A stretch of DNA of 64,000 bases from Planctomycetota bacterium (GTDB lineage: Bacteria > Planctomycetota > Planctomycetia > Pirellulales > Pirellulaceae). Shown here one piece after another: positions 53,337 to 63,515 of this stretch; the first letter of the stretch is position 1; each line of letters starts with the position of its first letter. The notes below the pieces were generated by a model that was given only the letters and a program-made list of their open reading frames with translations, made no database searches and was not told where the DNA came from. A program made the position numbers and the translations under genes. The DNA lies in NCBI GenBank assembly GCA_026692865.1, contig JAPLNI010000051.1:62001-126000 (forward strand), read 5' to 3'.

Positions 53337-53880
53337 CGCCCGATCCGTAGGGAACTATTTTTTCTGTAATGCTGCAAGATCCCCGCGTGGGCAGGTAATC
53401 TGTTGGAAAAAACGCACTCTGAAAAACCCTCCACATGGGGGTGGAAGAGACGTTTCTGTACTATAGGCCACAATCAGCCAGTAGCATAAAAAATTTGTAA
53501 CGAAGTCATCGGTTTACGCAGCTTGAAACGCGATCATAGTCATTTAAGATCGGCTCAAATTCTTGCTGTTTCGGTATTTACGTCGCTGAGTCGATGGCGG
53601 TTCATGAACTATTAGAAAAGTGGCTTCATCTTATTTTTAACGGGACATTTGCTTGAAAATGCAACAAAAACCTTTGGGTGCTATTGGCAACTGGGAATAT
53701 TAGGTTGTGTCTTTGGTTTGGCGAATCTGTGTAAAACGGTCGACGGACGCAAAAAATTATGGCCCGCGATTCGATTTTTTCCCTCTCTTTGCAAACTTCT
53801 TTGGTGACAGGTTCCGATATAAGGGGATCCAATGGTCATACGACGTAATTCGCAGCCAGACTTTCCAAGAGCCGGCCAGT
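53337..53880. other. Intergenic stretch with no recognised gene
   Basis: About 544 bp lie between the DksA-like gene and the FHA-like gene. The last 174 bp are an open in-frame extension of the FHA-like frame from a GTG at 53707, but the translation looks unlike protein. A weak hairpin, TCCAC...GTGGA, lies near 53430. No repeat-family copy was found. Confidence 0.4.
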
Positions 53881-56349
53881 ATGCAAAAAGAATTCATCAT
53901 AGCAGCCGATCTGCATTCGTATCAGCGTTTCGAGCCGACTCGTCTGAGTAGCCAATACGAATCTGATGCCAATTCGACTCTCGGACAAATCGATTGGATT
54001 GGAGAAAATGGAGAATTCAAGAAGTCCTGGAAAATCGAATGTGAATCCGTTACGCTTGGCTCAAATGAGGGCTGTTCAGTAGTCATCCCCACTTTAGGAC
54101 TGGAAGCTATTCATGCCGCGATCACGTTTGGCAGAAACCATATTCTTGTTCAGGCAATCGAAGGGGAAGTCAAAATCTCGGGGCGATTGATTCGCGAATG
54201 GCTAATTGATGAGCCAACCTACGTTCAACTGGGCGCGGCAAAAATTCAAGTTATCCCGGCTTCCTTTATCAAGAATCAATTCGCATCGCATCAACTTACA
54301 CCTGGAGATGTAGCCGATCAGGCCACTCGTCTTCAATCGCTTACAAGTTTAGATCCATCAGAAATCGATGTTGCTGGCGAAGTAGATATCGAAAACACGG
54401 TAGAGGATTGTGATTCGGGTGCCTCAGTAATCGCGACATTGCCCACCATGCTTGCTCCAGCGGATTCGAGCCCTTCGCTTGAGCCTAAGTTGAACGCAGC
54501 CGACGTAGCAAACGAAATGAAAGCGGCGATCGAACCACTTCGCGATTCTTTAGAGGCTATTCGCAGCAGCGTGATCGAAAGCTTACGCGATTTGTCTACT
54601 AACCTCGCTGAACGCTACGAACAGCGTTTTCAAGATACTTCAGCGGTAATCGATAGCCGATTCGAACGACTTGAGAACTTATTGGTCGCCAGTCAATCAA
54701 CCTTGCGACACGACGAACCTCAATACGCTGAACCTCAGTACGAAACAGCTCAGTACGAAACAGCGACCTACGAGGCAGAAAGCAGCTCTGCTCGTTCACA
54801 GCATGATGACGCGAATCTACAGCCAGAAGCCTCATCAACGATTGAAGCCTATGAGTCACCAGCGATACAATCGCCCGAGTGCTTCGATCCGTTGAGGGCC
54901 CAGATTTTAGAAGAGTCGCAGCTTGCGATAGAGGCTCCGCTGCCGGTGCCGGATGATGAGTACTTCGCTACTCAGTATCCGAAAGCTTCGAGTAATAATG
55001 GCGCTGAAATCGGCGAGTTCACGAATCAGTATCTCGATCAAGAACCCGAGCGGTATCTTCCAGCAGAAACATCAGAGACATACGAATTTCAAAGCAAGAA
55101 AGTGGGCTATGAATATTCGACTTTGGAAACCCAGTCAGACACTCCTCATGAAGTGGCATCGTTGTTTGGTTCGGAGGTCGATTACTCTGCCGAACCCGGG
55201 CAAGCACCCCAGCAATCATTCGCCGACGACAACTCAACCTATCACGATTCTCGTTTCGGGATCGATGATTTAGATGCTATTTCTGAGGTCGAATCAGGTG
55301 CGGTCGAATCGAATGTGAGCATTGATGACCAGGATGCTTTTGCCTCCGATCTGCAAAGTCGCGATTCGGACCCTGAGTTACCAGCATGGTTTACCGCTCC
55401 ATCATCTGAAGACTTAAATTCCGATGTTTCCTATGCCGATCATTCAGTTGCGGGCGTGACTGGGATAGGATCCGAATCTGAGGTTGAGGAAAACTCTGAG
55501 GAATCGATTGAGGCTTACGGGACGGGTCTGCTGGAGGAATTGGGCTATAGGGGTTCGAGCGAATCTCAGTTGAATTCCCAGTCCAGCATTAATGCGAACC
55601 ACTTGGAAGACGACTCACAAGATATTGCTGCGGCGAGCGACGAGCCTCCGCAATACGAAACAGATGATTCCCAACAGTCGTATGCCGAAGAACCTGTAAA
55701 GTCGAACCGTCCGGAATCGAATCAGGATTTGTCAGAAGCTTCTGACTACGACGAGGAAGAGTCGATCGAAGTTTATATGCAGCGGTTGCTTCAAAGGGCC
55801 AAAGGCGGGGGCGATAGCCCGGTTTCGATTGCAAGTAGTTCGTCTACTGCTGGCAAGGAAAAGCCTGTTCAACAAAAAGCGACTACCCGGACACCGGAAC
55901 CCACTGAGCCTACTAAATCGGTCCAATCGCGGCCTGAAGGCCAGCAGTTCGAAAGCGAATCAGGCTCGGAATATAAGCATTATGGGGCTATACCAAGTAC
56001 TTCGGACGAGCAGGCGGTAATGACGCGTCAAGTACCCCGGGTAAGCGTCGAAGAGCAGCAGCAGAGTCTTGTCGCGCTTCGCGAATTGGCCAATCACACC
56101 GCTCGCAAAGCGATTACGCTAAACACCCAGAAACGGATGACGGGCGAGTTTAACACTAAGTTGTTGATCTCAGTTTCTGGTTTTCTTGGCGGAACGCTCG
56201 TCCTGCTGATCAATGGTCTCACCCCGAACGTCGCGATGGCGGGTATGATATGTGCTTACGCTGTCTTCTTATTGTGGGGCTATGATGCTTGGCGCCACAG
56301 TCGACGGCTGGTCGAAGCAAAAAAAGAGGACGAGGTTGAAGACGAATAG
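53881..56349 (+). CDS. FHA-like membrane protein with long acidic disordered region
   Basis: An 822-residue protein from ATG 53881 (MQKEFIIAADLHSYQRFEPT). Residues about 30-135 resemble an FHA fold (IECESVTLGSNEGCSVVIPT, LEAIHAAITFGRNHILVQAI), which in other proteins reads phosphothreonine. A long Glu/Ser/Tyr-rich stretch follows, with short repeats such as QYETAQYETATYEAE, and appears disordered. Near the end are two membrane helices (LLISVSGFLGGTLVLLING and VAMAGMICAYAVFLLWGYDA) and a short basic tail. The next gene, aguB, starts inside its 3' end. The function is unknown; an envelope scaffold is possible. Confidence 0.65.
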   Translation: MQKEFIIAADLHSYQRFEPTRLSSQYESDANSTLGQIDWIGENGEFKKSWKIECESVTLGSNEGCSVVIPTLGLEAIHAAITFGRNHILVQAIEGEVKISGRLIREWLIDEPTYVQLGAAKIQVIPASFIKNQFASHQLTPGDVADQATRLQSLTSLDPSEIDVAGEVDIENTVEDCDSGASVIATLPTMLAPADSSPSLEPKLNAADVANEMKAAIEPLRDSLEAIRSSVIESLRDLSTNLAERYEQRFQDTSAVIDSRFERLENLLVASQSTLRHDEPQYAEPQYETAQYETATYEAESSSARSQHDDANLQPEASSTIEAYESPAIQSPECFDPLRAQILEESQLAIEAPLPVPDDEYFATQYPKASSNNGAEIGEFTNQYLDQEPERYLPAETSETYEFQSKKVGYEYSTLETQSDTPHEVASLFGSEVDYSAEPGQAPQQSFADDNSTYHDSRFGIDDLDAISEVESGAVESNVSIDDQDAFASDLQSRDSDPELPAWFTAPSSEDLNSDVSYADHSVAGVTGIGSESEVEENSEESIEAYGTGLLEELGYRGSSESQLNSQSSINANHLEDDSQDIAAASDEPPQYETDDSQQSYAEEPVKSNRPESNQDLSEASDYDEEESIEVYMQRLLQRAKGGGDSPVSIASSSSTAGKEKPVQQKATTRTPEPTEPTKSVQSRPEGQQFESESGSEYKHYGAIPSTSDEQAVMTRQVPRVSVEEQQQSLVALRELANHTARKAITLNTQKRMTGEFNTKLLISVSGFLGGTLVLLINGLTPNVAMAGMICAYAVFLLWGYDAWRHSRRLVEAKKEDEVEDE

Positions 56350-57214
56350 CACGAGTGTTCGATTAGGAATTATCCAATCGACTTGTTCCGAATCACGCCC
56401 AGCCAATCTTGAAAAAGCAATTGCTCAAGTGCACCAGGCCGCCTCCTTGGGGGCGAAGATCATCTGTTTGCAGGAGCTCTTTACCGGGCAGTATCCTTGC
56501 CAATTAGAAGATTACGAACACTTCACTTGGGCCGAGCCTATCCCGGGTCCGACAACCAAGCGGCTTAGTCAAACGGCAGCCGAACTTCAGGTGGTGATTA
56601 CTGGTTCGATCTTTGAGCGGCGTAGCCACGGTCTTTACCATAATACGGCCGTCGTGTTTGACGCTGATGGATCGCAAGTAGGGATGTATCGCAAGATGCA
56701 CATTCCTGACGATCCATTGTATTACGAAAAGTTTTACTTCACGCCCGGCGACACGGGCTTCACTGTTGCCAAGACTCGCTACGCGACCATCGGTGTTGGC
56801 GTTTGCTGGGACCAATGGTATCCGGAAGCAGCAAGGCTTTTTGCGCTGGCTGGAGCTGAGATTATCTTTTACCCAACTGCAATCGGCTGGAATGCGGTTG
56901 ATAAGCCTAAGTACGGAGTCAGTCAGCACGTCGCATGGGAAACGATGATGCGTTCCCATGCGATCGCCAATGGATGTTTTGTGGCTGCGGCTAATCGTGT
57001 TGGGGTCGAGTCAGAGATTGAATTCTGGGGAGCCTCGTTTGCCTTTGACCCATACGGAAACTTGTTGCATCGCGCTTCGCATACTGAAGAGGCGATCGTG
57101 GTTGTCGACTGCGACTTGACAAGCCTTGATGCTGCAAGAACCCACTGGCCTTTTTTACGCGATCGTCGAATCGACGCTTACCAAGACCTCACCAAAAGAT
57201 GGATCGGACCATGA
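56336..57214 (+). CDS. aguB: N-carbamoylputrescine amidase
   Basis: A nitrilase-superfamily enzyme that hydrolyses N-carbamoylputrescine to putrescine. From TTG 56336 the product is 292 residues, the normal length, with GAGG 6 nt upstream. An ATG at 56252 would add an unlikely 28. The catalytic triad is E47 (CLQELFTGQYPCQ), K120 (MYRKMHIPDDPLYYEKFYF) and C157 (GVGVCWDQWYPEAARLFAL). The start lies inside the FHA-like gene (14-nt overlap). The stop overlaps the aguA ATG as ATGA, so aguB and aguA are translationally coupled. Confidence 0.92.
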   Translation: MKTNSTSVRLGIIQSTCSESRPANLEKAIAQVHQAASLGAKIICLQELFTGQYPCQLEDYEHFTWAEPIPGPTTKRLSQTAAELQVVITGSIFERRSHGLYHNTAVVFDADGSQVGMYRKMHIPDDPLYYEKFYFTPGDTGFTVAKTRYATIGVGVCWDQWYPEAARLFALAGAEIIFYPTAIGWNAVDKPKYGVSQHVAWETMMRSHAIANGCFVAAANRVGVESEIEFWGASFAFDPYGNLLHRASHTEEAIVVVDCDLTSLDAARTHWPFLRDRRIDAYQDLTKRWIGP

Positions 57215-58299
57215 GCGAACCGACGACATTATCACTACCAGACGATCGCGTGACGGCGTCTCAAGCAGGGTTTCGTTGGGTAGCCGAGTGGGAGCCTCAC
57301 GAAGCAACATGGATTTCGTGGCCTCACAATTTGAAAACGTGGCCGAATCGATTTGAAAAGATACCGCAAACATTTGAGCGACTGGTCGGTGCAATCGCCG
57401 AGGTCGAGCAGGTTCATGTACTGGGTGGCCCGCCAGAGTCTTTGGCCGTGGCAAATGACTTACTTTCAGGCATGCCGAATGTAACCGTTCATCCTACGAA
57501 AACGAATGATTGTTGGATTCGCGATTTTGGACCAACGTTTTTGCTTAGCAACGATGGAATTCAGCTTGGTGCCGTGGATTGGACCTTCAATGCTTGGGGA
57601 GGCAAGTATCCGCCGTTTGATGACGATGCAGACAACGCGCGAAGGATCTGCAGTATTCTAGATGCCAAGCGTTTTGTTTCGCCTCTGACATGCGAAGGTG
57701 GCGGCCTGGAAACCGACGGGAAAGGGACCCTGTTAACAACCAGTAGTTGCCTGCTGTCGCTGAGTCGAAATGCTGATTACTCGCGACAACAAGTCGAAGC
57801 GGAGTTAATGCGACAATTATCAGTTGAACGTGTTTTGTGGATCGATGGTGGCTTGCTTGCCGGTGACGATACCGATGGACATATCGATCAGCTTGTGCGT
57901 TTCATTCGGCCAGGACTAGTAGTGGCTGCTCTGTCTTTCTCCTCGGATGATTCGAATGCCGCACCGCTCGAGTTGCAATTTCAAAACTTGCGTGCGGCTC
58001 GAGACGCTTCTGATCGGTTGCTAGAAATCATTCCACTTCGAACGCCACCGCCGCGTTACATTCAAGGGCAGCGAGTTCCTGAGAGTTACTGTAACTTTTA
58101 CATCGCAAATGAAATCGTGATCGTACCTACATTTGGCTTTCGCGAGACGGATGAAGCTGCGATTCGCACTCTTGGAGAGCTGATGCCCGATCGTCGGATG
58201 GTTCCTATCGATGCGAGCGATTTGGTTTGGGGGCGTGGAGCGTTTCACTGTGTTACGCAACAGCAACCGCGAACCCGACCTGAACAGATAGCCTCTTAG
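57211..58299 (+). CDS. aguA: Agmatine deiminase
   Basis: A guanidino-group hydrolase of the peptidyl-arginine-deiminase fold that turns agmatine into N-carbamoylputrescine plus ammonia. From ATG 57211 it has 362 residues; an ATG four codons upstream is possible. Signatures: TNDCWIRDFGPTFLLSN, LTCEGGGLETDGKGTLLTTS, DDTDGHIDQLVRFIRPG, and the catalytic cysteine C347 in GRGAFHCVTQQQP. With aguB it forms the arginine-decarboxylase-linked putrescine route; the arginine decarboxylase gene is not in the window. Confidence 0.94.
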   Translation: MSEPTTLSLPDDRVTASQAGFRWVAEWEPHEATWISWPHNLKTWPNRFEKIPQTFERLVGAIAEVEQVHVLGGPPESLAVANDLLSGMPNVTVHPTKTNDCWIRDFGPTFLLSNDGIQLGAVDWTFNAWGGKYPPFDDDADNARRICSILDAKRFVSPLTCEGGGLETDGKGTLLTTSSCLLSLSRNADYSRQQVEAELMRQLSVERVLWIDGGLLAGDDTDGHIDQLVRFIRPGLVVAALSFSSDDSNAAPLELQFQNLRAARDASDRLLEIIPLRTPPPRYIQGQRVPESYCNFYIANEIVIVPTFGFRETDEAAIRTLGELMPDRRMVPIDASDLVWGRGAFHCVTQQQPRTRPEQIAS

Positions 58300-58333
58300 T
58301 CATCTCTTGAGTTATCGCTGAAATACTTCACAC

Positions 58334-58660
58334 ATGACAACGCAAGCACATCGTATTTGCATGAGTAGCGACGTTCGCGATGACGAGTCGCGAGAGATCT
58401 TGGTTGAAGGGTTGGTCATTGCCATCTTTCGCAACGCAGGCAATCTTTTTGCGATGGATGGTATGTGCATGCATCAGGGAGGTCCGATTGCGCGAGGAAA
58501 GGTTGAGGGCGGTTGCGTGACGTGTCCTTGGCATGGCTGGCAGTACGAATTGAACTCGGGAAACAACGCTGCGACAGGTAAACCAATGCTTAGTACTTAC
58601 CCGATTCGAGATCGTGAAGGTTGGATCGAAATTGAAATACCAACTAACGAGCAAAGTTGA
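58334..58660 (+). CDS. Rieske [2Fe-2S] ferredoxin, dioxygenase type
   Basis: A 108-residue soluble Rieske protein. Ligands are C45 and H47 (MCMHQGGPIARG) and C64 and H67 (CVTCPWHGWQYELNSGNN). The PWHGWQYE form is typical of ferredoxins serving ring-hydroxylating dioxygenases and of NirD-like subunits. No oxygenase gene is nearby. It lies 34 bp after aguA and may be co-transcribed with it, but no functional link to putrescine synthesis is known to me. Confidence 0.88.
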   Translation: MTTQAHRICMSSDVRDDESREILVEGLVIAIFRNAGNLFAMDGMCMHQGGPIARGKVEGGCVTCPWHGWQYELNSGNNAATGKPMLSTYPIRDREGWIEIEIPTNEQS

Positions 58661-58670
58661 ACGTCGACAC

Positions 58671-58810
58671 TATTGCTTATTCGAACTTGTATTCGGGGAA
58701 GCTGAATTCGTTAGAATTCAGAAGTCGATGCAAACACCGAAAATCGCCATAATGTTCGGATGTCTTACGCTATACACTACAAGTAAAGCCTTTTCTTTTC
58801 CGCTGGGCTA
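58671..58810 (-). repeat. MITE-like element, copy F (reverse orientation, diverged)
   Basis: The plus strand begins TATTGCTTATTCGAACTTGT (matching reversed right ends of copies A and E). It continues through an 83-bp core at 58698-58780 with GCTGAATTCGTTAGAATTCA and a worn copy of the first palindrome (GGATGTCTTACGCTATACAC). It closes near CTGGGCTAG. It is the most diverged copy and the only one in reverse orientation. It lies between the Rieske gene and thrS. Confidence 0.65.
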
Positions 58811-58944
58811 GATAAGGTGGGCGATGCGCCGAATGGCCCCTACTTGCCAATACCTTCGTTTCGGGCGACGATTTAGACCGAGGATGCTGGAAAGCAACTT
58901 GCCATTTGTGACGGTGAGATAACAAGACTTTAAGAGAGAAGAAG

Positions 58945-61134
58945 ATGCTCGAAATTCAATTGCCTGATGGAACCATCGTTTCCCATCCCGATTCTGCGAC
59001 TTCCCTGACTGTTGCCGAAGCGATCGGTGCAAGGCTCGCCAAAGCGGTCATCGCAGCGAAGATTGGCGACAAGATCATTGACGCTTCGAAGCCACTTTCG
59101 GAGTTTGCTGGCGATGGGCCGATTCCGCTTAAGCTCCTAACCGACCGTGATCCAGAATCGCTCGGTGTTCTTCGACATTCCTGTGCGCACGTCATGGCCC
59201 GCGCAATCATGCGAATTTTCCCAGATGTTTCACTGGCGTTTGGACCGACAATCGCCGGTGGTTACTACTATGATTTTGATTTGAATCACAAGCTGAACGA
59301 ATCCGATTTCGCGTTGATCGAAGCGGAAATGGCAAAGATCGTAGAAAAGGCGGAGCCCTTCGAAAATTTTGTGCTTAATAGAAAAGAAGCCGTCGAACTT
59401 TGTCGCGGATTGAGTCAATCGCTGAAGGTCGAGCACATCGAGACGGGGCTTGCAAGCCACAGCGAGCTTGGATTTTATCGACAGGGCGAGTTCGTCGATT
59501 TGTGCCGCGGTCCTCACGTCCCTGATGCGGGTAGGATCAAGGCGTTTAAGATTATGAATGTCGCGGGCTCACACTGGAAAGGCGATGTTTCCGGTAAGGC
59601 ATTGCAGCGAGTCTACGGCACGGCATGGTTTAGTGCAAAAGACCTTCAAGCACACTTGGAACAAATCGAAGAAGCCAAGCGTCGCGATCACCGCGTGATC
59701 GGAAAGAGACTCGGGCTGTTCCAGATCTCGCCCGAAGTAGGATCGGGCTTGTGCTTGTGGCTACCCAAGGGTGCCCGAGTGCGAATGGTGCTCGAAGACT
59801 TCCTAAGGAACGAGCTGTTGAAGCGTGGCTATGAGCCCGTTTACAGCCCGCATCTAGGTCGTGTCGAACTCTACGAAACGAGCGGTCACTTCCCCTACTA
59901 CCGTGACAGCCAATTTCCACCGCTATTTGTCGAGAGCGCCGGAGCCCTTGTTGATGCGTGGATCGAGCGATTGAAGAACCCGCAAGGTTTGCTACCCGTG
60001 CATGAGAAAGCACTGTTGCAAGCGGCTGAAGTTTTAGGTTGTGAAGTGAAAACCTATTCGACGCTTACGAATGTTGATGACAAGATTGCTGTGCTTCAGC
60101 AATGGCAACAGCAAGGCGAGCGATATCTTCTAAAGCCGATGAACTGCCCTCATCACGCGATGATTTTCAAATCGCAACCTCGATCGTATAAGCAACTCCC
60201 GTTACGGCTATTCGAGTTTGGTTCCGTCTATCGATTTGAACAAACGGGCGAACTCAACGGGATGTTGCGAGTGCGTGGGCTTACACAAGACGACGCTCAC
60301 TTGTTCTGCACGGCTGATCAAGTCGAAGAGGAATTCCGGAACACTCTCGAACTCACACGATTCGTTCTGAAGTGCGTGGGCTTAGATGATTACCGAGTTC
60401 AGCTTTCGCTGCGAGATCCCAAGAGTGATAAGTATGTTGGCTCCGAGGAGAATTGGCAGCGAGCAGAAGCATCGCTTCGAAAAGTGCTCGTGGAATCAGG
60501 AATGAATTTCTCCGCGGCAGAAGGGGAAGCAGCATTCTATGGTCCCAAAGCAGACTTTATGGTTCGCGACTGTATCGGTCGACAGTGGCAGTTGGGAACA
60601 GTACAGCTTGACTATAACCTGCCCGAACGGTTCCAACTCGAATACACAGGATCGGATAACAAGGCTCATCGACCAGTGATGATTCACCGTGCTCCTTTTG
60701 GTTCGATGGAACGATTTGTTGGTATGTTAATCGAGCACTTCGCGGGTGCATTCCCGCTGTGGTTGGCTCCGGAACAGATTCGAATTTGCCCGTTGAGCGA
60801 AAAGACCAACGAGTTCGCACTGCAAGTTGCAAAACGCTTGACCGATGCCGGCTTCCGTGCAACGACCGATTTGCGTGGTGCGAAAGTTCAAGCGAAGATT
60901 CGTGACGCTCAGCTTGAGCTGATCCCATACATGGCGATCATTGGTCCGAAGGAAGCCGAGTCAGATTCGCTGGCCCTTCGTGATCGTTTGGACGGCGACT
61001 TGGGCTCCAAACCGATCGACGAAGTAATCGCGATGCTCACGCGAGAAGTTTCCGAGCGAAAGATTCGTCACATCGCGAAAAAGGAATCTGAAACGGTAGA
61101 GGATAAGACAAGCGAATTGTCTAACGAGTATTGA
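58945..61134 (+). CDS. thrS: Threonyl-tRNA synthetase with a catalytic-domain insertion
   Basis: The 729-residue enzyme charges tRNA-Thr. It has an N-terminal TGS domain ([20 protein letters not shown]), an editing SAD domain ([20 protein letters not shown], then [14 protein letters not shown]), the class II core, and an anticodon-binding domain ([20 protein letters not shown]). The zinc ligands appear in [20 protein letters not shown] and [12 protein letters not shown]. Between [11 protein letters not shown] and KPMNCPHH, where relatives have about 15-20 residues, there are about 75. The extra part ([17 protein letters not shown] to [12 protein letters not shown]) has no match I know. GAGAGAAGAAG lies right before ATG 58945. 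Confidence 0.93.
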   Translation: MLEIQLPDGTIVSHPDSATSLTVAEAIGARLAKAVIAAKIGDKIIDASKPLSEFAGDGPIPLKLLTDRDPESLGVLRHSCAHVMARAIMRIFPDVSLAFGPTIAGGYYYDFDLNHKLNESDFALIEAEMAKIVEKAEPFENFVLNRKEAVELCRGLSQSLKVEHIETGLASHSELGFYRQGEFVDLCRGPHVPDAGRIKAFKIMNVAGSHWKGDVSGKALQRVYGTAWFSAKDLQAHLEQIEEAKRRDHRVIGKRLGLFQISPEVGSGLCLWLPKGARVRMVLEDFLRNELLKRGYEPVYSPHLGRVELYETSGHFPYYRDSQFPPLFVESAGALVDAWIERLKNPQGLLPVHEKALLQAAEVLGCEVKTYSTLTNVDDKIAVLQQWQQQGERYLLKPMNCPHHAMIFKSQPRSYKQLPLRLFEFGSVYRFEQTGELNGMLRVRGLTQDDAHLFCTADQVEEEFRNTLELTRFVLKCVGLDDYRVQLSLRDPKSDKYVGSEENWQRAEASLRKVLVESGMNFSAAEGEAAFYGPKADFMVRDCIGRQWQLGTVQLDYNLPERFQLEYTGSDNKAHRPVMIHRAPFGSMERFVGMLIEHFAGAFPLWLAPEQIRICPLSEKTNEFALQVAKRLTDAGFRATTDLRGAKVQAKIRDAQLELIPYMAIIGPKEAESDSLALRDRLDGDLGSKPIDEVIAMLTREVSERKIRHIAKKESETVEDKTSELSNEY

Positions 61135-61180
61135 TCTCAATAGACGATCGCATGATTTACCATGGACGAGGCGAGCCGCA

Positions 61181-61513
61181 TTAGCTGCCTAGCATTCGAG
61201 CTTGTCCCATGGCGTCTTCGGCCATCGTAATGAACTGCTTGTCGCCTGTTCCTGCCCAAGCTCGCTGGTAGGCGACACTGAGTGCGGTGAAATTGAACGC
61301 TTCTGTTGGCTCAATTTCGCAAGCTCGCAGTCCATGAACAATCGCCTCGCCATGTCGGCCTGTTTGCGTATAGATTCGACACAGAAGTAGGTGTGAAAGG
61401 ACGTGGGTTTCGTCTTCGGTTAGTGCTTGCTGGAGAACTTCGATGGCTTCATCGGGTTTTCCTGCATCTTTAAGAGCGTCCGCTTGGTCATAAAGTTGAT
61501 GTACGTCTGGCAT
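61181..61513 (-). CDS. Small tetratricopeptide-repeat protein
   Basis: A 110-residue soluble protein composed of about three TPR units: YDQADALKDAGKPDEAIEVL, LLCRIYTQTGRHGEAIVHGL and LSVAYQRAWAGTGDKQFI. The tail AEDAMGQARMLGS completes the last helix. It probably binds a partner protein; no catalytic motif is present. It converges on thrS and stands alone. Confidence 0.8.
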   Translation of the reverse strand: MPDVHQLYDQADALKDAGKPDEAIEVLQQALTEDETHVLSHLLLCRIYTQTGRHGEAIVHGLRACEIEPTEAFNFTALSVAYQRAWAGTGDKQFITMAEDAMGQARMLGS

Positions 61514-61757
61514 ATTATGGAAATTCTTTATTTGGCTTGAGGAACTATTCTTGGATCCGACAAATTGTAGTGTTGTTGTAAAGAGCTGCAGTTGAATTAA
61601 GTGAGTTAGCTGAACAACCGTCGTATTACAACACTCTTGCGAGGACGCAGCGACATTGCCACCACAAAACCGTGGTTTTATTCTATAACTTGGTTTTTGT
61701 CTTGCGGCCGATTTATGAATTTGCGGCTGATTTTTATTGTTCTCGAGTGGCTAACCA

Positions 61758-62195
61758 ATGAAAGATCGTTTTTTAGAAAAGCCGAGTTGGAGACTTCACT
61801 GGGTCTGGCTGAGACGGATGATGTTTTTGGTGGCGTTGGTTCAGGGTTGCGCGGTTTTTGCGGTGGTGATGCCTCGTAGCTGGATGGATGCTTCGTCGAG
61901 CCTGCTAAGGGTTGATCAGTTGGGCGATTCGCCACTTGCAGGTTATTTAGCGAGGCTCGCCTCTGCCCTGTATGCGCTTCACGGGTCGACACTTGGAATC
62001 ATCGCATGGTATCTCCCACGTTCTCTATTCATGGTGAAGCCCATCGGTGTCGCCACGATTTGTTTTGGGCTGTTGATGTATTGGATCGACTTGGCTGAGG
62101 GGATGCCAACATATTGGTCGGCTGTTGAGGGAACAGCGCTGATACTTGGAGGCGGATCGTTTATCGTAATGGCTTCGTGCGTCGATGCCGAGTAG
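61758..62195 (+). CDS. Small polytopic membrane protein of unknown function
   Basis: A 145-residue protein with four predicted helices: MMFLVALVQGCAVFAVVMP, LARLASALYALHGSTLGIIA, IGVATICFGLLMYWIDL and TALILGGGSFIVMASCV. The N-terminus is cytosolic by the positive-inside pattern (KDRFLEKPSWRLHWVWLRR). I recognise no family. Its ATG is followed by normal codon use, and the frame closes just before a repeat. Confidence 0.62.
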   Translation: MKDRFLEKPSWRLHWVWLRRMMFLVALVQGCAVFAVVMPRSWMDASSSLLRVDQLGDSPLAGYLARLASALYALHGSTLGIIAWYLPRSLFMVKPIGVATICFGLLMYWIDLAEGMPTYWSAVEGTALILGGGSFIVMASCVDAE

Positions 62196-62200
62196 TTGTT

Positions 62201-62305
62201 TCGTTCTCGTACTCTAATGAAGTGGTACTTGTACTCGAATCGACTGCAATCCGATCGAGTGCGAGTATCGGCTTACGCCTGAGTACGAGTACGAAAATGC
62301 AGAAA
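62201..62305. repeat. GTACTCG-rich palindromic repeat, family 5 (copy 2)
   Basis: The reverse complement of copy 1 (13651-13753). Shared are GAGTACGAGTACGAAAATGC, then AGAAA at the right edge, CGGCTTACGCCTGAGTACGA, and TCGTACTC near the left edge. The middle differs in sequence but keeps complementary GAGT/ACTC pairs. It fills the spacer between the membrane-protein gene and the lipid-kinase gene. Confidence 0.75.
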
Positions 62306-62383
62306 TACTAGGTTTCTAAGCTGGAAAGTCTCTATCGCGAGTCGGCTTATTTTTGCTTCTTTAAATTCAAACACGGCATCATG

Positions 62384-63340
62384 TCAAAGGATGATTCTCA
62401 CACGTTTTGGCAGGACGCGAATTTCCACCGGTAGGTTTCCTCCCCAATCACCGTCGATTTGATAGGACGCGGAGTTCGTTTTGTTTTCAGAACCTTTGGG
62501 ATCGATTTCTTCGATGCGAAAGTCGCTGATACAGATCGATTGAAAGTCTTCGAGCAGAGAATGCTGTCCGCGACGAAGGGCATAAAAATACTTCAAGCCC
62601 GAAACCAACCCACCAAGCCGAAATGATGACACGTTGAGCAATCCATCGTCATCGATTGCATGCTTTGCAATCGCGAGGTTATCGGCGTAGCAAGGTAGAT
62701 TTTGCACAAACAGCCAAGCCACCTCGGCATTGGATAAACTATTGGAGTCGAAGATCTTCTCTTCGGGAGTAACATCGGCTATTGGGATGACTCGCAGCTT
62801 CGGGAATCGGTAGCTGAAAACAGAAGCCACGATGTACCACCAGTAGTGCCAACGTCGAATGTGTCCTGTGCGGTTTGTGTGAAGTCGTCGAACAACATCC
62901 GCATCAAAGCCAATACCGGCCATAATCAGGAAGAGTTTTCCGTTGGCGGTCGCGGCGTCGATTTGATGTGTCTTCATTCGTTCAATTGCATTAGCCGTCG
63001 TAACGGGATTCGCATCGAATTGAAAATTCTTGGCAAGCAAATTTTCGGTACCAAGCGGGAAGACTCGAAGTGGGACGCTTTGGTTAACTCTGGTAGCGAC
63101 AGCGGCAGCCGTGCCGTCCCCCCCTGCGGCGACGACCGCGCGAAGCTTTCCCTCAGAAAACAGAAGATTGACCCGTTGCTCGAAAGTATTCAGGTCATGA
63201 AACGACTCGACATTCCAGCCGCGCGAGCGAAGCTCTGCAAGCAGTTCGTCAATCAGTTCAATGGCATGTCGCGCTCCTGATTTTGGGTTGTGCAGGACTG
63301 CGACAGTATCTGATTGTTTCAAGCTATCGGTATCGGACAT
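62384..63340 (-). CDS. Diacylglycerol/lipid kinase family protein (DagK/YegS-like)
   Basis: A 318-residue lipid kinase of the DAGK catalytic family. It opens with VAVLHNPKSGARHAIELIDE. The nucleotide-binding glycine loop is GGDGT (73-77), and PLGTENLLAKNF (95-106) is the conserved downstream motif. The C-terminal beta-sandwich has MAGIGFDADVVRRLHTNRTG and SYQIDGDWGGNLPVEIRVLP. Members phosphorylate diacylglycerol, sphingoid bases or related lipids; the substrate cannot be told. It is a single gene, divergent from the gene at the right edge. Confidence 0.9.
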   Translation of the reverse strand: MSDTDSLKQSDTVAVLHNPKSGARHAIELIDELLAELRSRGWNVESFHDLNTFEQRVNLLFSEGKLRAVVAAGGDGTAAAVATRVNQSVPLRVFPLGTENLLAKNFQFDANPVTTANAIERMKTHQIDAATANGKLFLIMAGIGFDADVVRRLHTNRTGHIRRWHYWWYIVASVFSYRFPKLRVIPIADVTPEEKIFDSNSLSNAEVAWLFVQNLPCYADNLAIAKHAIDDDGLLNVSSFRLGGLVSGLKYFYALRRGQHSLLEDFQSICISDFRIEEIDPKGSENKTNSASYQIDGDWGGNLPVEIRVLPKRVRIIL

Positions 63341-63515
63341 ACGCTACTTTAGATAGCCAAGCGGAAAGATTTCGCAACGCGTTACAGTTTACCAAGCTTA
63401 CCGAACCGGCATAAGCGCGATTGGATGAACGGGATACTCGTTAAGCTCCGATGACATACTTGTGAAGTTGTATCTGACAACCAGCAATTCTTGCCAGCCG
63501 AGGGAGTAAAAACCC

